DNA from: Hespellia sp.
Lineage (GTDB): Bacteria; Bacillota; Clostridia; Lachnospirales; Lachnospiraceae
Reading direction: 5' to 3'
Assembly: GCA_028694105.1 (NCBI GenBank)
Contig: JAQUUC010000026.1
Coordinates: forward strand, 1 to 46,435
DNA: 46,435 nucleotides
Below are positions 1-8,087 of this stretch, piece by piece. Position numbers and translations under genes: made by a program. The stretch's first letter is position 1; each line of letters starts with the position of its first letter. The notes under the pieces are model-generated. The model worked only from the letters and a program-made list of their open reading frames with translations, had not been told where the DNA came from and did no database searches.

Positions 1-112
1 CTTTGATTTCTTTTGATTTTACCCATTTTCCTTCTTCAGGAATTGGAGCAGCGCCATGTTTCACGCCCTGTGCCACTGGACACATCATTTCTACTTCTTG
101 TGAATAAATCAT
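1..112 (-). CDS. N-terminal fragment of a conserved protein, possibly an Fe-S scaffold-like protein (partial)
   Basis: Only the first 37 codons are inside the window; the gene runs off the left edge. The start at 112 is supported by an AAAGGAG Shine-Dalgarno 7 nt upstream. The visible peptide begins MIYSQEVEMMCPVAQGV and continues through a GAAPIPEEGKWVKSKE stretch. From memory this resembles a short Lachnospiraceae protein annotated as a NifU-like iron-sulfur cluster scaffold, but no diagnostic cysteine motif is visible in so short a piece. A separate promoter lies just upstream, so this is probably the first gene of its transcript and not part of the operon to its right. Confidence 0.45.
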   Translation of the reverse strand, partial: MIYSQEVEMMCPVAQGVKHGAAPIPEEGKWVKSKEIK

Positions 113-185
113 GTTAAAACTCCTTTCATATGTATCATTTTTCTCTCTAATGATGTTTGAGAATTATTTAACATCATGCAGGTTC

Positions 186-214
186 ATTTTCTCACAAATA
201 AGCCTTTTCGTCAA
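186..214 (-). promoter_or_regulatory. sigma-A promoter for the gene at the left edge
   Basis: On the minus strand a -35 TTGACG (209-214) is followed after 17 bases by GAAAAT (186-191), preceded by TG one base upstream (extended -10). Predicted transcription starts near 179, leaving a leader of about 67 nt. The leader carries a perfect 8-bp inverted repeat, ATGATGTT (150-157) and AACATCAT (170-177), a possible operator. Confidence 0.45.
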
Positions 215-215
215 T

Positions 216-243
216 ATAAAAGAAACCCGCAAACGCGAGTTTC
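216..243 (-). terminator. intrinsic terminator of the pgsA-pncC-DUF4163 run
   Basis: Read on the minus strand, GAAACTCGC (235-243) pairs with GCGGGTTTC (222-230) around a 4-nt loop, with one G-U pair, and is followed by TTTTAT. On the plus strand the same pair is a C-A mismatch, so the hairpin is suited to minus-strand RNA. It lies 8 bases past the stop codon at 251. Confidence 0.7.
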
Positions 244-250
244 CTTAATT

Positions 251-1237
251 TTATTCAGATTGTCCAAGTATTGTCCAAAATGTGCTGTCATTTTGATAAT
301 CTTTGATATGATCCATCGAATATGGAGCCGTCAGCCATCCGACAGAATACCCATCATCGGTAATATAATGGAAGGTCACAAAAAGCTCCACACCATCCTT
401 CGTCCGGTAAAATCCCATAAAAGAATCATCCGGTCCCGGTTCTCCCGTAATCATATCTGCATATTCAGCCGTATCAATTCCGTAGATTACCTCATTAGTC
501 TGATATTTGTCATCTAATTCTTCCTGAAAATCTTCCGCCAGATCATTTTGATCAGATACCGTCTGTCCGAGATCGTAGACCGTTCCCGTCTTCAGATCAA
601 TGTTGCAGGAACGCATATCAATATAATGCATATTATAATCACCTTTACAGTAATTATCCTCAAATACAACACTGATAAAATCATTGCTTAAGTATGTAAT
701 GTTATAAGTGACCTCGCTCACTATATATGTTCCGTATTCCCCGGCTTTAATCTGACTTCTTCCCTGTACATCAAGATAATATTTGTCTGCGGAAACCATC
801 GCAACACCCTGAATCTTCTGATTGATTGTCTCCGTGAGCGTTTCATCTGTTCCTGAAATAACTGGATACTGCACATCAAAATAAATCTCGCCGCCGTCCC
901 CGGCTTCTCTGTACAAGGAATAGGAATCCGATTTCACTGTGACTGTAGTTCCTTCTTCCTCATATGACTCAATGCCGGTTAATGCTTCTGTTGACGGATC
1001 CACACCTTTCAGATCTTCTTCTGTATATTCCTCTGCATCTCCATCCTCATAACTGTCATAATCGTCATACCACGCATCCGTACCGTGGTCATCCCCATAC
1101 AAGGATACTTCCCTGCTCACCGCCACTATCCGGTATACGCTACTGCCAATTGCTGCAATATTACCAATTACTGCAAAGCATGCACCTATAATTGCAAGCA
1201 CAATAACCGGAGTGCTGTACATATTTTTCTTATTCAT
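251..1237 (-). CDS. membrane-anchored extracytoplasmic protein, DUF4163/DUF3298-like
   Basis: 328-residue protein of unknown function. A hydrophobic segment at about residues 5-30 looks like a signal anchor. An acidic, low-complexity linker rich in D, E and Y follows (about 40-80), then a folded extracytoplasmic region. The region with the YFDVQYPVISG strand and the later VEDNYCKGDYNMHY/DLKTGTVYDLG segments resembles the DUF4163 plus DUF3298 pair seen in PdaC- and RsiV-like proteins. The ATG at 1237 is preferred because GAGG lies 9 nt upstream; GTG at 1252 and ATG at 1246 are less well placed. It overlaps the end of pncC by 8 bases, so the two are probably co-transcribed. The domain call is from pattern memory. 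Confidence 0.6.
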   Translation of the reverse strand: MNKKNMYSTPVIVLAIIGACFAVIGNIAAIGSSVYRIVAVSREVSLYGDDHGTDAWYDDYDSYEDGDAEEYTEEDLKGVDPSTEALTGIESYEEEGTTVTVKSDSYSLYREAGDGGEIYFDVQYPVISGTDETLTETINQKIQGVAMVSADKYYLDVQGRSQIKAGEYGTYIVSEVTYNITYLSNDFISVVFEDNYCKGDYNMHYIDMRSCNIDLKTGTVYDLGQTVSDQNDLAEDFQEELDDKYQTNEVIYGIDTAEYADMITGEPGPDDSFMGFYRTKDGVELFVTFHYITDDGYSVGWLTAPYSMDHIKDYQNDSTFWTILGQSE

Positions 1238-1718
1238 GTGTCTCATCCTCACTTAGTCTCTGTAACAGAATATGCAGCGCTTTTTCAACTGCACTGTTTC
1301 TCACTTCACTTCGGTTTCCCCCGAAATGACATTCCTCACTTGTCACCTTGCCGTCTATATAGCATCCAATATAAACCAGACCGACCGGCTTCTCTTTCGT
1401 TCCGCCTCCGGGTCCCGCAATTCCGGTCGTCGACAGCGCCACATCCGCATGGGCAGTTTTCGCCGCACCGACTGCCATCTCTTCTGCCGTCTGATGGCTC
1501 ACTGCACCGCAGGTGATGAGAGTCTCCTGTCTGACTCCTAAAATGCGCTCCTTTGCCTCGTTTGCATAGGTCACATGTGCCTCATTTAAAACGTCGGAAG
1601 CTCCCGCAACATTTACAATTCGTCCGGATAAAAGTCCACCGGTACATGATTCTGCGGTCGTAATCGTAAATCCGCGTCTTACAAGCGCTTCTACAGCCTG
1701 CTCCTCCAAATGCATCAT
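1230..1718 (-). CDS. pncC: nicotinamide-nucleotide amidohydrolase, CinA C-terminal domain protein
   Basis: 162-residue stand-alone CinA C-terminal domain (PncC), which deamidates nicotinamide mononucleotide to nicotinic acid mononucleotide in pyridine nucleotide salvage. The family signatures are visible: TAESCTGGLLSGRI near residue 20, a VTYANEAKERILGV stretch, and a glycine-rich GIAGPGGGTKEKPVG loop near 118. The N-terminal MoCF-like domain of full CinA is absent, as is common for this form. The start ATG overlaps the pgsA stop (TAATG), with GGGAGG just upstream inside pgsA. This is tight translational coupling in the rimO-pgsA-pncC run. Confidence 0.88.
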   Translation of the reverse strand: MMHLEEQAVEALVRRGFTITTAESCTGGLLSGRIVNVAGASDVLNEAHVTYANEAKERILGVRQETLITCGAVSHQTAEEMAVGAAKTAHADVALSTTGIAGPGGGTKEKPVGLVYIGCYIDGKVTSEECHFGGNRSEVRNSAVEKALHILLQRLSEDETHE

Positions 1719-2260
1719 TACATGCCTCCCTGCGTCAAAACCTGATTATTCTTCACTACATAATCAATCAATGATACAATCGTTAAGATGGTTGCTATCC
1801 AGATTAATATATTTTCAATAACAATGAACACTCCGCCAAGATTTACAATCAGTACGATAATCATGAGCATCTGGAATACGGTCTTGAATTTGCCCCAATA
1901 GCTTGCCGCAATCACAATTCCACTGTCAGAAGCAACCAGACGGAAACCACTGATGATAAACTCCCGGCTGATAATAATGATAACAATCCAGGCAGAGAGT
2001 CTTCCCATCTGGATTAAACAGATCATAGCAGAAGACACCAGAAGCTTGTCTGCAAGAGGATCCATGAATTTGCCAAAATTTGTCACAAGATTATATTTCC
2101 TTGCGATTTTACCATCCAGCATATCTGTCAGACTGGCTACGATAAAAATTGCAGCCGCAATCCATTTATTCGCAGGTCCACCGATATCCGTCAGCATAAA
2201 TAAAACAAAAAAAGGAATCATAAGTACGCGCAGTACTGTTAATTTATTTGGTAAATTCAT
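1718..2260 (-). CDS. pgsA: CDP-diacylglycerol-glycerol-3-phosphate 3-phosphatidyltransferase
   Basis: 180-residue integral membrane enzyme that makes phosphatidylglycerophosphate from CDP-diacylglycerol and glycerol 3-phosphate, the committed step to phosphatidylglycerol. The CDP-alcohol phosphotransferase signature is complete: DMLDGKIAR near residue 46, then a GKFMDPLAD segment carrying the last two aspartates. The protein starts MNLPNKLTVLR and has four or five hydrophobic segments. The ATG overlaps the rimO stop (TAATG), with AGGAGG 9 nt upstream. Its substrate is supplied by cdsA elsewhere in this window. Confidence 0.93.
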   Translation of the reverse strand: MNLPNKLTVLRVLMIPFFVLFMLTDIGGPANKWIAAAIFIVASLTDMLDGKIARKYNLVTNFGKFMDPLADKLLVSSAMICLIQMGRLSAWIVIIIISREFIISGFRLVASDSGIVIAASYWGKFKTVFQMLMIIVLIVNLGGVFIVIENILIWIATILTIVSLIDYVVKNNQVLTQGGM

Positions 2261-3582
2261 TACACAAGTCCTCCTATCAAATCATAATCCATTGCGCCGG
2301 TTACTTTTACTTTTGCAAAATCTCCCGACATCAGCTCTTCATCCGTATTAATAAAAATAAGACCATCCACATTCGGTGCATCCCGGTAGGTTCTTCCCAC
2401 ATATGCATTCTCGTCCGCGACTTTTCCTTCCACCATAACCAGAAGTTCTCTGCCGATCATGTCCTCCGCTTTATCAAATGCAATCTCCTGCTGAAGTTCC
2501 ATAATATCTGCCTGACGGTCCTCCTTGATATCTTCATCAATCTGATCGTCCATCATCGCAGCCGGTGTGTCTTCCTCCGGCGAATACGTAAATACGCCCA
2601 GCCGGTCAAATTCCATCGCGTCCACAAATTCCATCAGTTCTTCATGGTCTTCTCTCGTCTCTCCCGGAAATCCGGTAATAAGCGTCGTGCGGAGTGTGAT
2701 ATCCGGGATTTCATTTCGAAGTCTGGTAATGATATCAATCAGTTCCTGCTTCGAGGTTCTTCTTCCCATGCGCTTTAGAATGGTATCGCTCGCATGCTGA
2801 ATCGGAAGATCTAAATAATTACAGACCTTGTCTTCTTCCTTGATCACCTGAATGAGTTCGTCTGTAATCTCCTCCGGATAACAGTAAAGGACACGAATCC
2901 AGCGAAGCCCCTGAATCTTACATAGCTCGCGAAGTAATTTTGGAAGTGTCTTCTCACCGTAGATATCCTGACCATACAGAGTCGTCTCCTGTGCTACCAG
3001 AATCAATTCCTTCACACCCTGCTCTGCAAGTTCGGATGCTTCCGCAAGAATCCGCTCCATCGGAACACTGCGGAAATCGCCGCGGATCTTCGGGATAATG
3101 CAGTAAGTACAATGCTTATCACACCCTTCCGCAATCTTCAGATATGCAAAATGACCGCCCGTTGTCACCTGTCTGTGCGTCTCCACAACCGGAAGTGCAT
3201 CGATATCTCCCATTGTGAGGAAATGCTTTCCTGCAAGTGCCTCATCAATCGCATCCAGAATCTTATCGTAAGAAGTCGTACCAAGCACCGCATCAACCTC
3301 CGGAATCTCATCGATGATTTCCTGCTGGTAACGCTGCGCCAGACATCCAGTCACAACCAGTGCCTTCAAACTGCCGTCTTTTTTATATTCTGCCATATCC
3401 AGAATATTCTGGATGCTCTCTTCCTTTGCATCGTGGATAAAACAGCAGGTATTAATAACAATCACATCTGCACGCTCCTCCTCGTCCACCATCTGATAGC
3501 CTCTGGAAGCCAGCAGTCCAAGCATGACCTCTGTATCCACCAGATTCTTATCACATCCAAGCGAAATAAAAAGTATGTTCAT
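2260..3582 (-). CDS. rimO: ribosomal protein S12 methylthiotransferase RimO
   Basis: 440-residue radical SAM methylthiotransferase that adds a methylthio group to the conserved aspartate of ribosomal protein S12. Order of domains: an N-terminal MTTase domain beginning MNILFISLGCDKN with cluster cysteines, a radical SAM core with the CxxxCxxC cluster (EGCDKHCTYCIIPKIRG, about residue 150), and a C-terminal TRAM-like segment. The LGCDKN start motif distinguishes it from MiaB. The start at 3582 is chosen because GGAG lies 7 nt upstream and the protein then begins at the domain; 21 upstream in-frame codons have no family similarity. Its stop overlaps the pgsA start. Confidence 0.92.
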   Translation of the reverse strand: MNILFISLGCDKNLVDTEVMLGLLASRGYQMVDEEERADVIVINTCCFIHDAKEESIQNILDMAEYKKDGSLKALVVTGCLAQRYQQEIIDEIPEVDAVLGTTSYDKILDAIDEALAGKHFLTMGDIDALPVVETHRQVTTGGHFAYLKIAEGCDKHCTYCIIPKIRGDFRSVPMERILAEASELAEQGVKELILVAQETTLYGQDIYGEKTLPKLLRELCKIQGLRWIRVLYCYPEEITDELIQVIKEEDKVCNYLDLPIQHASDTILKRMGRRTSKQELIDIITRLRNEIPDITLRTTLITGFPGETREDHEELMEFVDAMEFDRLGVFTYSPEEDTPAAMMDDQIDEDIKEDRQADIMELQQEIAFDKAEDMIGRELLVMVEGKVADENAYVGRTYRDAPNVDGLIFINTDEELMSGDFAKVKVTGAMDYDLIGGLV

Positions 3583-3615
3583 ATAATTTCTCCGTTTCGT
3601 TGTGTTACTAATAGC

Positions 3616-3643
3616 ATAAAAGGCAGACACCAAAGTATCTGCC
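3616..3643 (-). terminator. intrinsic terminator between rpoZ and rimO
   Basis: On the minus strand GGCAGATAC (3635-3643) pairs with GTGTCTGCC (3622-3630) around a 4-nt loop, with one G-U pair, and is followed by TTTTAT. It sits between rpoZ and rimO, so it should at least partly separate yicC-gmk-rpoZ from rimO-pgsA-pncC. Confidence 0.6.
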
Positions 3644-3674
3644 ACATTGTCATATAAGGAAGTTCACTGCAGGC

Positions 3675-3920
3675 TTAGTCCTCTTCAGAATCTTCGCCGA
3701 TAATCTTAATCTTTCCTCTATTCAATTCCTCGATTGCAATTGACAATGGTTTCTCGCCGTCTTTTGCATCAACGAGTGGCATCTCGCCGTCAATAATCTG
3801 TCTTGCTCTCTTAGAAGTTGCAAGTACGATCGAATAACGGCTGTTAACGATCTTGCTCTCGCCCTCTTCTACATCTGCATTTACAACTTTCATTAAATCA
3901 CTATACGATGGGTGTAACAT
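3675..3920 (-). CDS. rpoZ: DNA-directed RNA polymerase omega subunit
   Basis: 81-residue omega subunit, which helps fold and assemble the beta-prime subunit. The family core RYSIVLATSKRARQI is near residues 28-42 and is followed by an acidic tail ending in GEDSEED. Length and position directly after gmk match the conserved yicC-gmk-rpoZ order of Firmicutes. The start ATG is 2 nt from the gmk stop codon, and an AAAGGAG Shine-Dalgarno lies inside the end of gmk. Confidence 0.9.
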   Translation of the reverse strand: MLHPSYSDLMKVVNADVEEGESKIVNSRYSIVLATSKRARQIIDGEMPLVDAKDGEKPLSIAIEELNRGKIKIIGEDSEED

Positions 3921-3921
3921 A

Positions 3922-4557
3922 TTATAATTCTCCTTTCAAATTTGCCTTGAGCTCTGCTTTGATCTGATCCATGAATTCAACATTGCGCGAACATCTGTGA
4001 TGTTCACTTTGGATAATCCGATGAACTTCATCTCTGCACGCCTCGATATCATCATTGATAATCAGATAATCATAGGCGTCCATGCCATCAGCCTCCTGTG
4101 CCGCACGCAGCATCCGTGACCGAATCACCTCCGGTGTCTCGGTACCTCTTCCGACAAGTCGTCGCTCCAGAGTCGCAGCATCCGGTGGTGTCACGAACAG
4201 TAACAGTGTCTCCGGATATTTTTTCTTTACCTTGAGCGCACCCTGAATCTCTATCTCTAAGATTACGTCCTTCCCAGAATTCAACTGTTCTTCTACATAA
4301 TCGCGTGGTGTGCCATAGTAATTATTTACGTATCTAGCATACTCTATTAATTCATCTTTCGCAATCATTTTTTCAAATTCTTCATTAGACCTGTAAAAAT
4401 AGTGGACCCCCTCGACTTCTCCTGCTCTCGGCTGACGCGTCGTTGCGGAAATAGATAACGCATAATTATCATATGCATCCAACAGCACTTTCATCAGTGT
4501 TCCCTTGCCGGAACCGGAGAATCCGGAAACCACAATCAGTATTCCTTTGTTATCCAT
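3922..4557 (-). CDS. gmk: guanylate kinase
   Basis: 211-residue guanylate kinase that phosphorylates GMP and dGMP with ATP. The P-loop GFSGSGKGT is near residues 12-20. The GMP-binding region includes SATTRQPRAGEVEGVHYFY (about 38-56), and the lid holds the RRLVGRGTETPEVI segment. ATG at 4557 is preferred over GTG at 4563 because AGGGG lies 8 nt upstream of the ATG. The gene is between yicC and rpoZ. The small remA (DUF370) gene that separates yicC from gmk in Bacillus subtilis is not here. Confidence 0.93.
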   Translation of the reverse strand: MDNKGILIVVSGFSGSGKGTLMKVLLDAYDNYALSISATTRQPRAGEVEGVHYFYRSNEEFEKMIAKDELIEYARYVNNYYGTPRDYVEEQLNSGKDVILEIEIQGALKVKKKYPETLLLFVTPPDAATLERRLVGRGTETPEVIRSRMLRAAQEADGMDAYDYLIINDDIEACRDEVHRIIQSEHHRCSRNVEFMDQIKAELKANLKGEL

Positions 4558-4568
4558 AATCACTGCCC

Positions 4569-5447
4569 CTATTCTATATTCTGAATCTGTTCACGAACCT
4601 TCTCAATCTCAGTTTTTAAGTCAATTGCATAGTTCGAAATCTCCAAATCATTCGCCTTCGATAAAATGGTGTTTGCCTCGCGGTTCATCTCCTGTGCAAT
4701 GAAATCCAGCTTGCGGCCGATTCCTTCTTTTTCTTCCAGCGTGTCCTTCATATGGCTGATGTGGCTCTTCAGTCTCACGATCTCCTCATCCGTGCAGATT
4801 TTATCTGCAAATATAATGACCTCGGAGGCGATTCTGCTCTCTTCGATCTGTGTGTCTGCAAGAAGCTCCTGCATCTTGTTCTCAAGCTTCGCGCGGTAAT
4901 CTGCCACAATCTGCGGCGAACGCTCTTCAATAGAAGTGACAGTCTCCGACATGCCTTCCAGCTTACCGATGATATCTTTCTTTAAGTTCTCACCCTCCGC
5001 AGTCCTTGTCTGGACGAACTGTGTAAATGCGCCTTCCAGTGCTTCTTTTAATCCGTTCCAAAGCTCCTCTTCGTCCTCGGTCTGCTCTTCCATGGTGATT
5101 ACCTCCGGACATCTGGAAAGGGCCGATACACGAATATCATTATCCAGCGAAAATGTCTCCTCCATCTGTTTGAAATAAGACATGTACTCCGCTGCCAGAG
5201 TCTCATTATACTTCAAAGAAACCTGATGCTCCGATAAATCTTCATAGGAAATGAAAATGTCTACCTTTCCTCTGTTAGCGTATTTCTTCAGTAAAGTTCG
5301 GATTGATGCCTCAAAAAAATTCAGTTTCTTCGGCATTCTGATATTCACATCGAGATATCGGTGATTCACACCCTTAAGCTCTACCGTAAACTTCTTCTGC
5401 CCCTTTGAAATCTCGCACCGGCCAAAACCGGTCATACTCTTTATCAT
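4569..5447 (-). CDS. yicC: YicC family protein (probable endoribonuclease)
   Basis: 292-residue YicC/YloC family protein. Family hallmarks are the opening MIKSMTGFGRCE, the KGVNHRYLDVNIRMPKKL stretch near residue 26, and a conserved C-terminal half (DUF1732) with HISHMKDTL, GRKLDFIAQEMNREANTI and SKANDLEISNYAIDLK segments. E. coli YicC has been described as an endoribonuclease; the role here is inferred by family. The start has GGAG 8 nt upstream. It is the first gene of the yicC-gmk-rpoZ run and has a clear sigma-A promoter in front. Confidence 0.88.
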   Translation of the reverse strand: MIKSMTGFGRCEISKGQKKFTVELKGVNHRYLDVNIRMPKKLNFFEASIRTLLKKYANRGKVDIFISYEDLSEHQVSLKYNETLAAEYMSYFKQMEETFSLDNDIRVSALSRCPEVITMEEQTEDEEELWNGLKEALEGAFTQFVQTRTAEGENLKKDIIGKLEGMSETVTSIEERSPQIVADYRAKLENKMQELLADTQIEESRIASEVIIFADKICTDEEIVRLKSHISHMKDTLEEKEGIGRKLDFIAQEMNREANTILSKANDLEISNYAIDLKTEIEKVREQIQNIE

Positions 5448-5488
5448 GATGTTATCTCCAATTCTTCGTTCATTTCCCCCTGTATTTC

Positions 5489-5518
5489 ATTCTACACTTA
5501 AGCCCGACCATCCGTCAA
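5489..5518 (-). promoter_or_regulatory. sigma-A promoter of yicC-gmk-rpoZ
   Basis: Minus-strand -35 TTGACG (5513-5518) and -10 TAGAAT (5489-5494), separated by 18 bases, about 40 bases upstream of the yicC start. It lies in the 171-bp divergent interval shared with rqcH. The plus-strand promoter for rqcH is less clear: a TATACT at about 5553 has no good -35. Confidence 0.6.
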
Positions 5519-5618
5519 GATTGTTCTGGCAAAATATGCGCATTTCAGTTATACTAGATACACTACTTGCTCAACAGTATTTTATTTCCAGTGATTTCAA
5601 TAGAAAGGAGCCGATTTT

Positions 5619-7358
5619 ATGGCTTTTGATGGCATTACCGTTGCGAATATCGCACATGAACTAAAAAACGAATTAAAGGAAGGACGCATTTCCAAAATTG
5701 CGCAGCCGGAGACGGATGAACTTCTCATCACAGTCAAAACTCCAAATGGACAGAAACGTCTCTGCATTTCCGCAAGCGCCTCTCTTCCTCTGATCTATCT
5801 TACAGATGCAAACAAACCAAGTCCGATGACTGCACCGAATTTCTGTATGCTGCTCCGAAAACACATCGGAAGCGGCCGTATTGTTCAGATTACCCAGCCG
5901 GGGCTTGAGCGAATCATCCATTTTGAAATTGAACACCTCGATGAATTAGGGGACCTGTGTAAAAAGGTCCTGATTGTGGAAATTATGGGAAAACACAGCA
6001 ACATTATTTTTTGCGATGATGAGCTGACGATTATTGACAGCATCAAGCATGTCTCCTCGCAGATGAGTTCTGTCCGGGAGGTTCTTCCCGGACGTCCGTA
6101 TTTCGTGCCGGATACAAGGAAAAAGCAGGACCCGCTCACCATTTCCCCCGCGGATTTTCTCACCAGTTTAAAAGCCATGCCGATGCCACTTGGCAAGGCA
6201 TTGTACAGTGCGTTTACCGGAATCAGTCCGGTGGTCGCAGAGGAGATCTGTTACATTTCCGGAATTGAATCCGGGATCACGCCAAAAGAATTATCCGAGG
6301 ATGTCTTAACGCACCTGTACCACCAGTTTGCAATCTATTTTGAACAGGTGATAAATGGCAGCTTTTCTCCGACTATTTATTATGACGGTGCAGAGCCGAA
6401 GGAATTTTCTTCGCTTCCCCTGACTCACTTTGGCAAATACGAGCGCAGAACATACGATTCCATTTCTTCTGTTCTCGAAACCTATTATGCCACTAAAAAT
6501 GCATTGACCCGTATCCGGCAGAAATCCGCAGATCTGCGCCATGTCGTACAGACGGCGCTGGAGCGAAGCCGCAAGAAATGCGACCTGCAGGCAAAGCAGC
6601 TGCGAGACACCGAAAAGCGCGATAAATTCCGCGTCTACGGAGAGCTTATCAACACCTATGGGTATGGAGTGGCGGAAGGTGCGAAATCCTTCGAGGCTTT
6701 GAATTACTACACCAACGAGAATATCACCATTCCATTGGACCCGCAGAAGACACCGCAGGAAAATTCCCAGAAATATTTTGACCGCTACAACAAATTAAAG
6801 CGAACCTACGAGGCGCTGACACAGCTGATTCAGGACACCTGGGATGATATCACCTATCTCGAATCCATCAGTACCGCTCTCGACATCGCTGTCAGCGAAG
6901 ACGATCTGGCTCAGATTAAGGAAGAACTGATTGACAGCGGCTATGTAAGAAGGAAATTCACCAAGAAAAAAGTTAAGATAAAAAGCCGTCCGTTCCACTA
7001 CGTTTCCTCCGATGGATATGATATGTATGTCGGCAAAAATAATCTGCAGAATGATGATCTTACCTTCCACTTCGCAGTCGGAAATGACTGGTGGTTCCAC
7101 GCCAAACAGATGCCCGGCTCTCACGTTGTAGTCAAAACCGGGGGCGATGAACTGCCGGACGCAACCTTCGAAGAAGCCGCAAAGCTGGCTGCCTATTATT
7201 CCAAAGGCCGCGGCAGTGAAAAAGTGGAAATTGATTACGTCGAAAAGAAACATGTCAAAAAACCGAATGGATCCAAACCCGGATTTGTTGTGTATTACAC
7301 GAATTATTCTATGATGATGGATGATGATATCTCCGGGATTCGTCTGGTGAGCGAATAA
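5619..7358 (+). CDS. rqcH: Rqc2 homolog RqcH, NFACT family ribosome-quality-control protein
   Basis: 579-residue NFACT protein (older name: fibronectin-binding protein FbpA/YloA). RqcH binds stalled 50S-peptidyl-tRNA complexes and recruits alanine tRNA to add C-terminal poly-alanine tags. The NFACT-N domain opens MAFDGITVANIAHELK. A central HhH and coiled-coil region spans about 280-430. The C-terminal NFACT-R domain carries YDMYVGKNN, NDWWFHAKQMPGSHVV and a KGRGSEKVEIDYVEKKHV stretch. At the tRNA-binding position usually written Asp97-Arg98 this protein reads Glu97-Arg98. The start has GAAAGGAG about 10 nt upstream. It is a single plus-strand gene ending at a bidirectional terminator. Confidence 0.92.
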   Translation: MAFDGITVANIAHELKNELKEGRISKIAQPETDELLITVKTPNGQKRLCISASASLPLIYLTDANKPSPMTAPNFCMLLRKHIGSGRIVQITQPGLERIIHFEIEHLDELGDLCKKVLIVEIMGKHSNIIFCDDELTIIDSIKHVSSQMSSVREVLPGRPYFVPDTRKKQDPLTISPADFLTSLKAMPMPLGKALYSAFTGISPVVAEEICYISGIESGITPKELSEDVLTHLYHQFAIYFEQVINGSFSPTIYYDGAEPKEFSSLPLTHFGKYERRTYDSISSVLETYYATKNALTRIRQKSADLRHVVQTALERSRKKCDLQAKQLRDTEKRDKFRVYGELINTYGYGVAEGAKSFEALNYYTNENITIPLDPQKTPQENSQKYFDRYNKLKRTYEALTQLIQDTWDDITYLESISTALDIAVSEDDLAQIKEELIDSGYVRRKFTKKKVKIKSRPFHYVSSDGYDMYVGKNNLQNDDLTFHFAVGNDWWFHAKQMPGSHVVVKTGGDELPDATFEEAAKLAAYYSKGRGSEKVEIDYVEKKHVKKPNGSKPGFVVYYTNYSMMMDDDISGIRLVSE

Positions 7359-7367
7359 TGTTTTCAT

Positions 7368-7397
7368 TAAAAAAAGGTTCGATTCCGAACCTTTTTT
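7368..7397. terminator. bidirectional intrinsic terminator between rqcH and the lipoprotein gene
   Basis: GGTTCG (7376-7381) pairs with CGAACC (7386-7391) around ATTC and is extended by A-run against T-run on both sides. It can serve convergent rqcH (plus) and the malic enzyme-pheA-DUF815-lipoprotein operon (minus). Confidence 0.85.
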
Positions 7398-8070
7398 AAA
7401 AATTAAGAAACATACTGCAGGCCTTCAAACTCTCTGCGTCATAATCAATCTCACAGCTCTTATAATAGCTGCTGCTATCATGCCAGGTATACATATGAAC
7501 GGCATCACTTTCATACAGCTCATACTCCGAGCCATAAGCAATCAGCGCCGTTGATTTCTCACTGCCAAGCTCGACACCGCCCGGGAATGTCACCGTCAGA
7601 TGCCTGCCGGTCAGATCGTACTCCGTCACTGCGATTCCGGTGACCAGACATTCATTTAATGCTTTGGGCAATCGATCCGGATTCATAAATGTAACGAGAA
7701 TTGCGTCCCCAAACTCATTTTTGAAATAGACCGATTCCCGGTTGCCACGATTCACGATCGTATCCTCCGCCATAAAGCTGGTGTCCATTTTCAGGCCAAC
7801 GCCCTCCAGATTCGTTGCCGTACAGGGAAGTGTAATCACAACGCTGTTTAGTTTGAACGTAAATTCCTTCCAGTCCTCCTCCAAAATCCCACTCTGTTTT
7901 GCTAAAGCATACCCGGATGTTGTATCCGCCTCAGCAAGCAGTGTTTCGGTTGAGATTCCCTCCACTACTTCTGCCGATGCAACCTTTTTCAAAACACCGC
8001 AGCCGCACAGCATAAGACACAGTATCAGGCTCATGCAAAAGCAGGCGAAGATTCTCCAGCTTCTATTCAT
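7396..8070 (-). CDS. putative lipoprotein of unknown function
   Basis: 224-residue protein not recognised as a known family. The N-terminus has basic residues (MNRSWR), a hydrophobic stretch and a lipobox-like CLMLCGCG, suggesting signal peptidase II cleavage and lipid attachment near residue 23. The rest is soluble, with a segment similar in character to surface lipoproteins of gut Clostridia (SGILEEDWKEFTFKLNSVVITLPC). The start at 8070 is chosen because GGAG lies 7 nt upstream and the signal sequence then begins the protein. It is the last gene of the malic enzyme-pheA-DUF815 run, 17 bases after the ATPase gene, and its stop overlaps the terminator. Confidence 0.65.
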   Translation of the reverse strand: MNRSWRIFACFCMSLILCLMLCGCGVLKKVASAEVVEGISTETLLAEADTTSGYALAKQSGILEEDWKEFTFKLNSVVITLPCTATNLEGVGLKMDTSFMAEDTIVNRGNRESVYFKNEFGDAILVTFMNPDRLPKALNECLVTGIAVTEYDLTGRHLTVTFPGGVELGSEKSTALIAYGSEYELYESDAVHMYTWHDSSSYYKSCEIDYDAESLKACSMFLNF

Positions 8071-8087
8071 GTAATTCTCCTGTCTTA

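Noticed and set aside
2248-3657. Plus-strand open frames opposite rimO (176 and 181 codons)
   Set aside because: Antisense to a confident gene; no family features and no ribosome site.
5548-5558. TATACT before rqcH as its -10
   Set aside because: No acceptable -35 at 16-18 bases and no TG extension, so not listed as a promoter.
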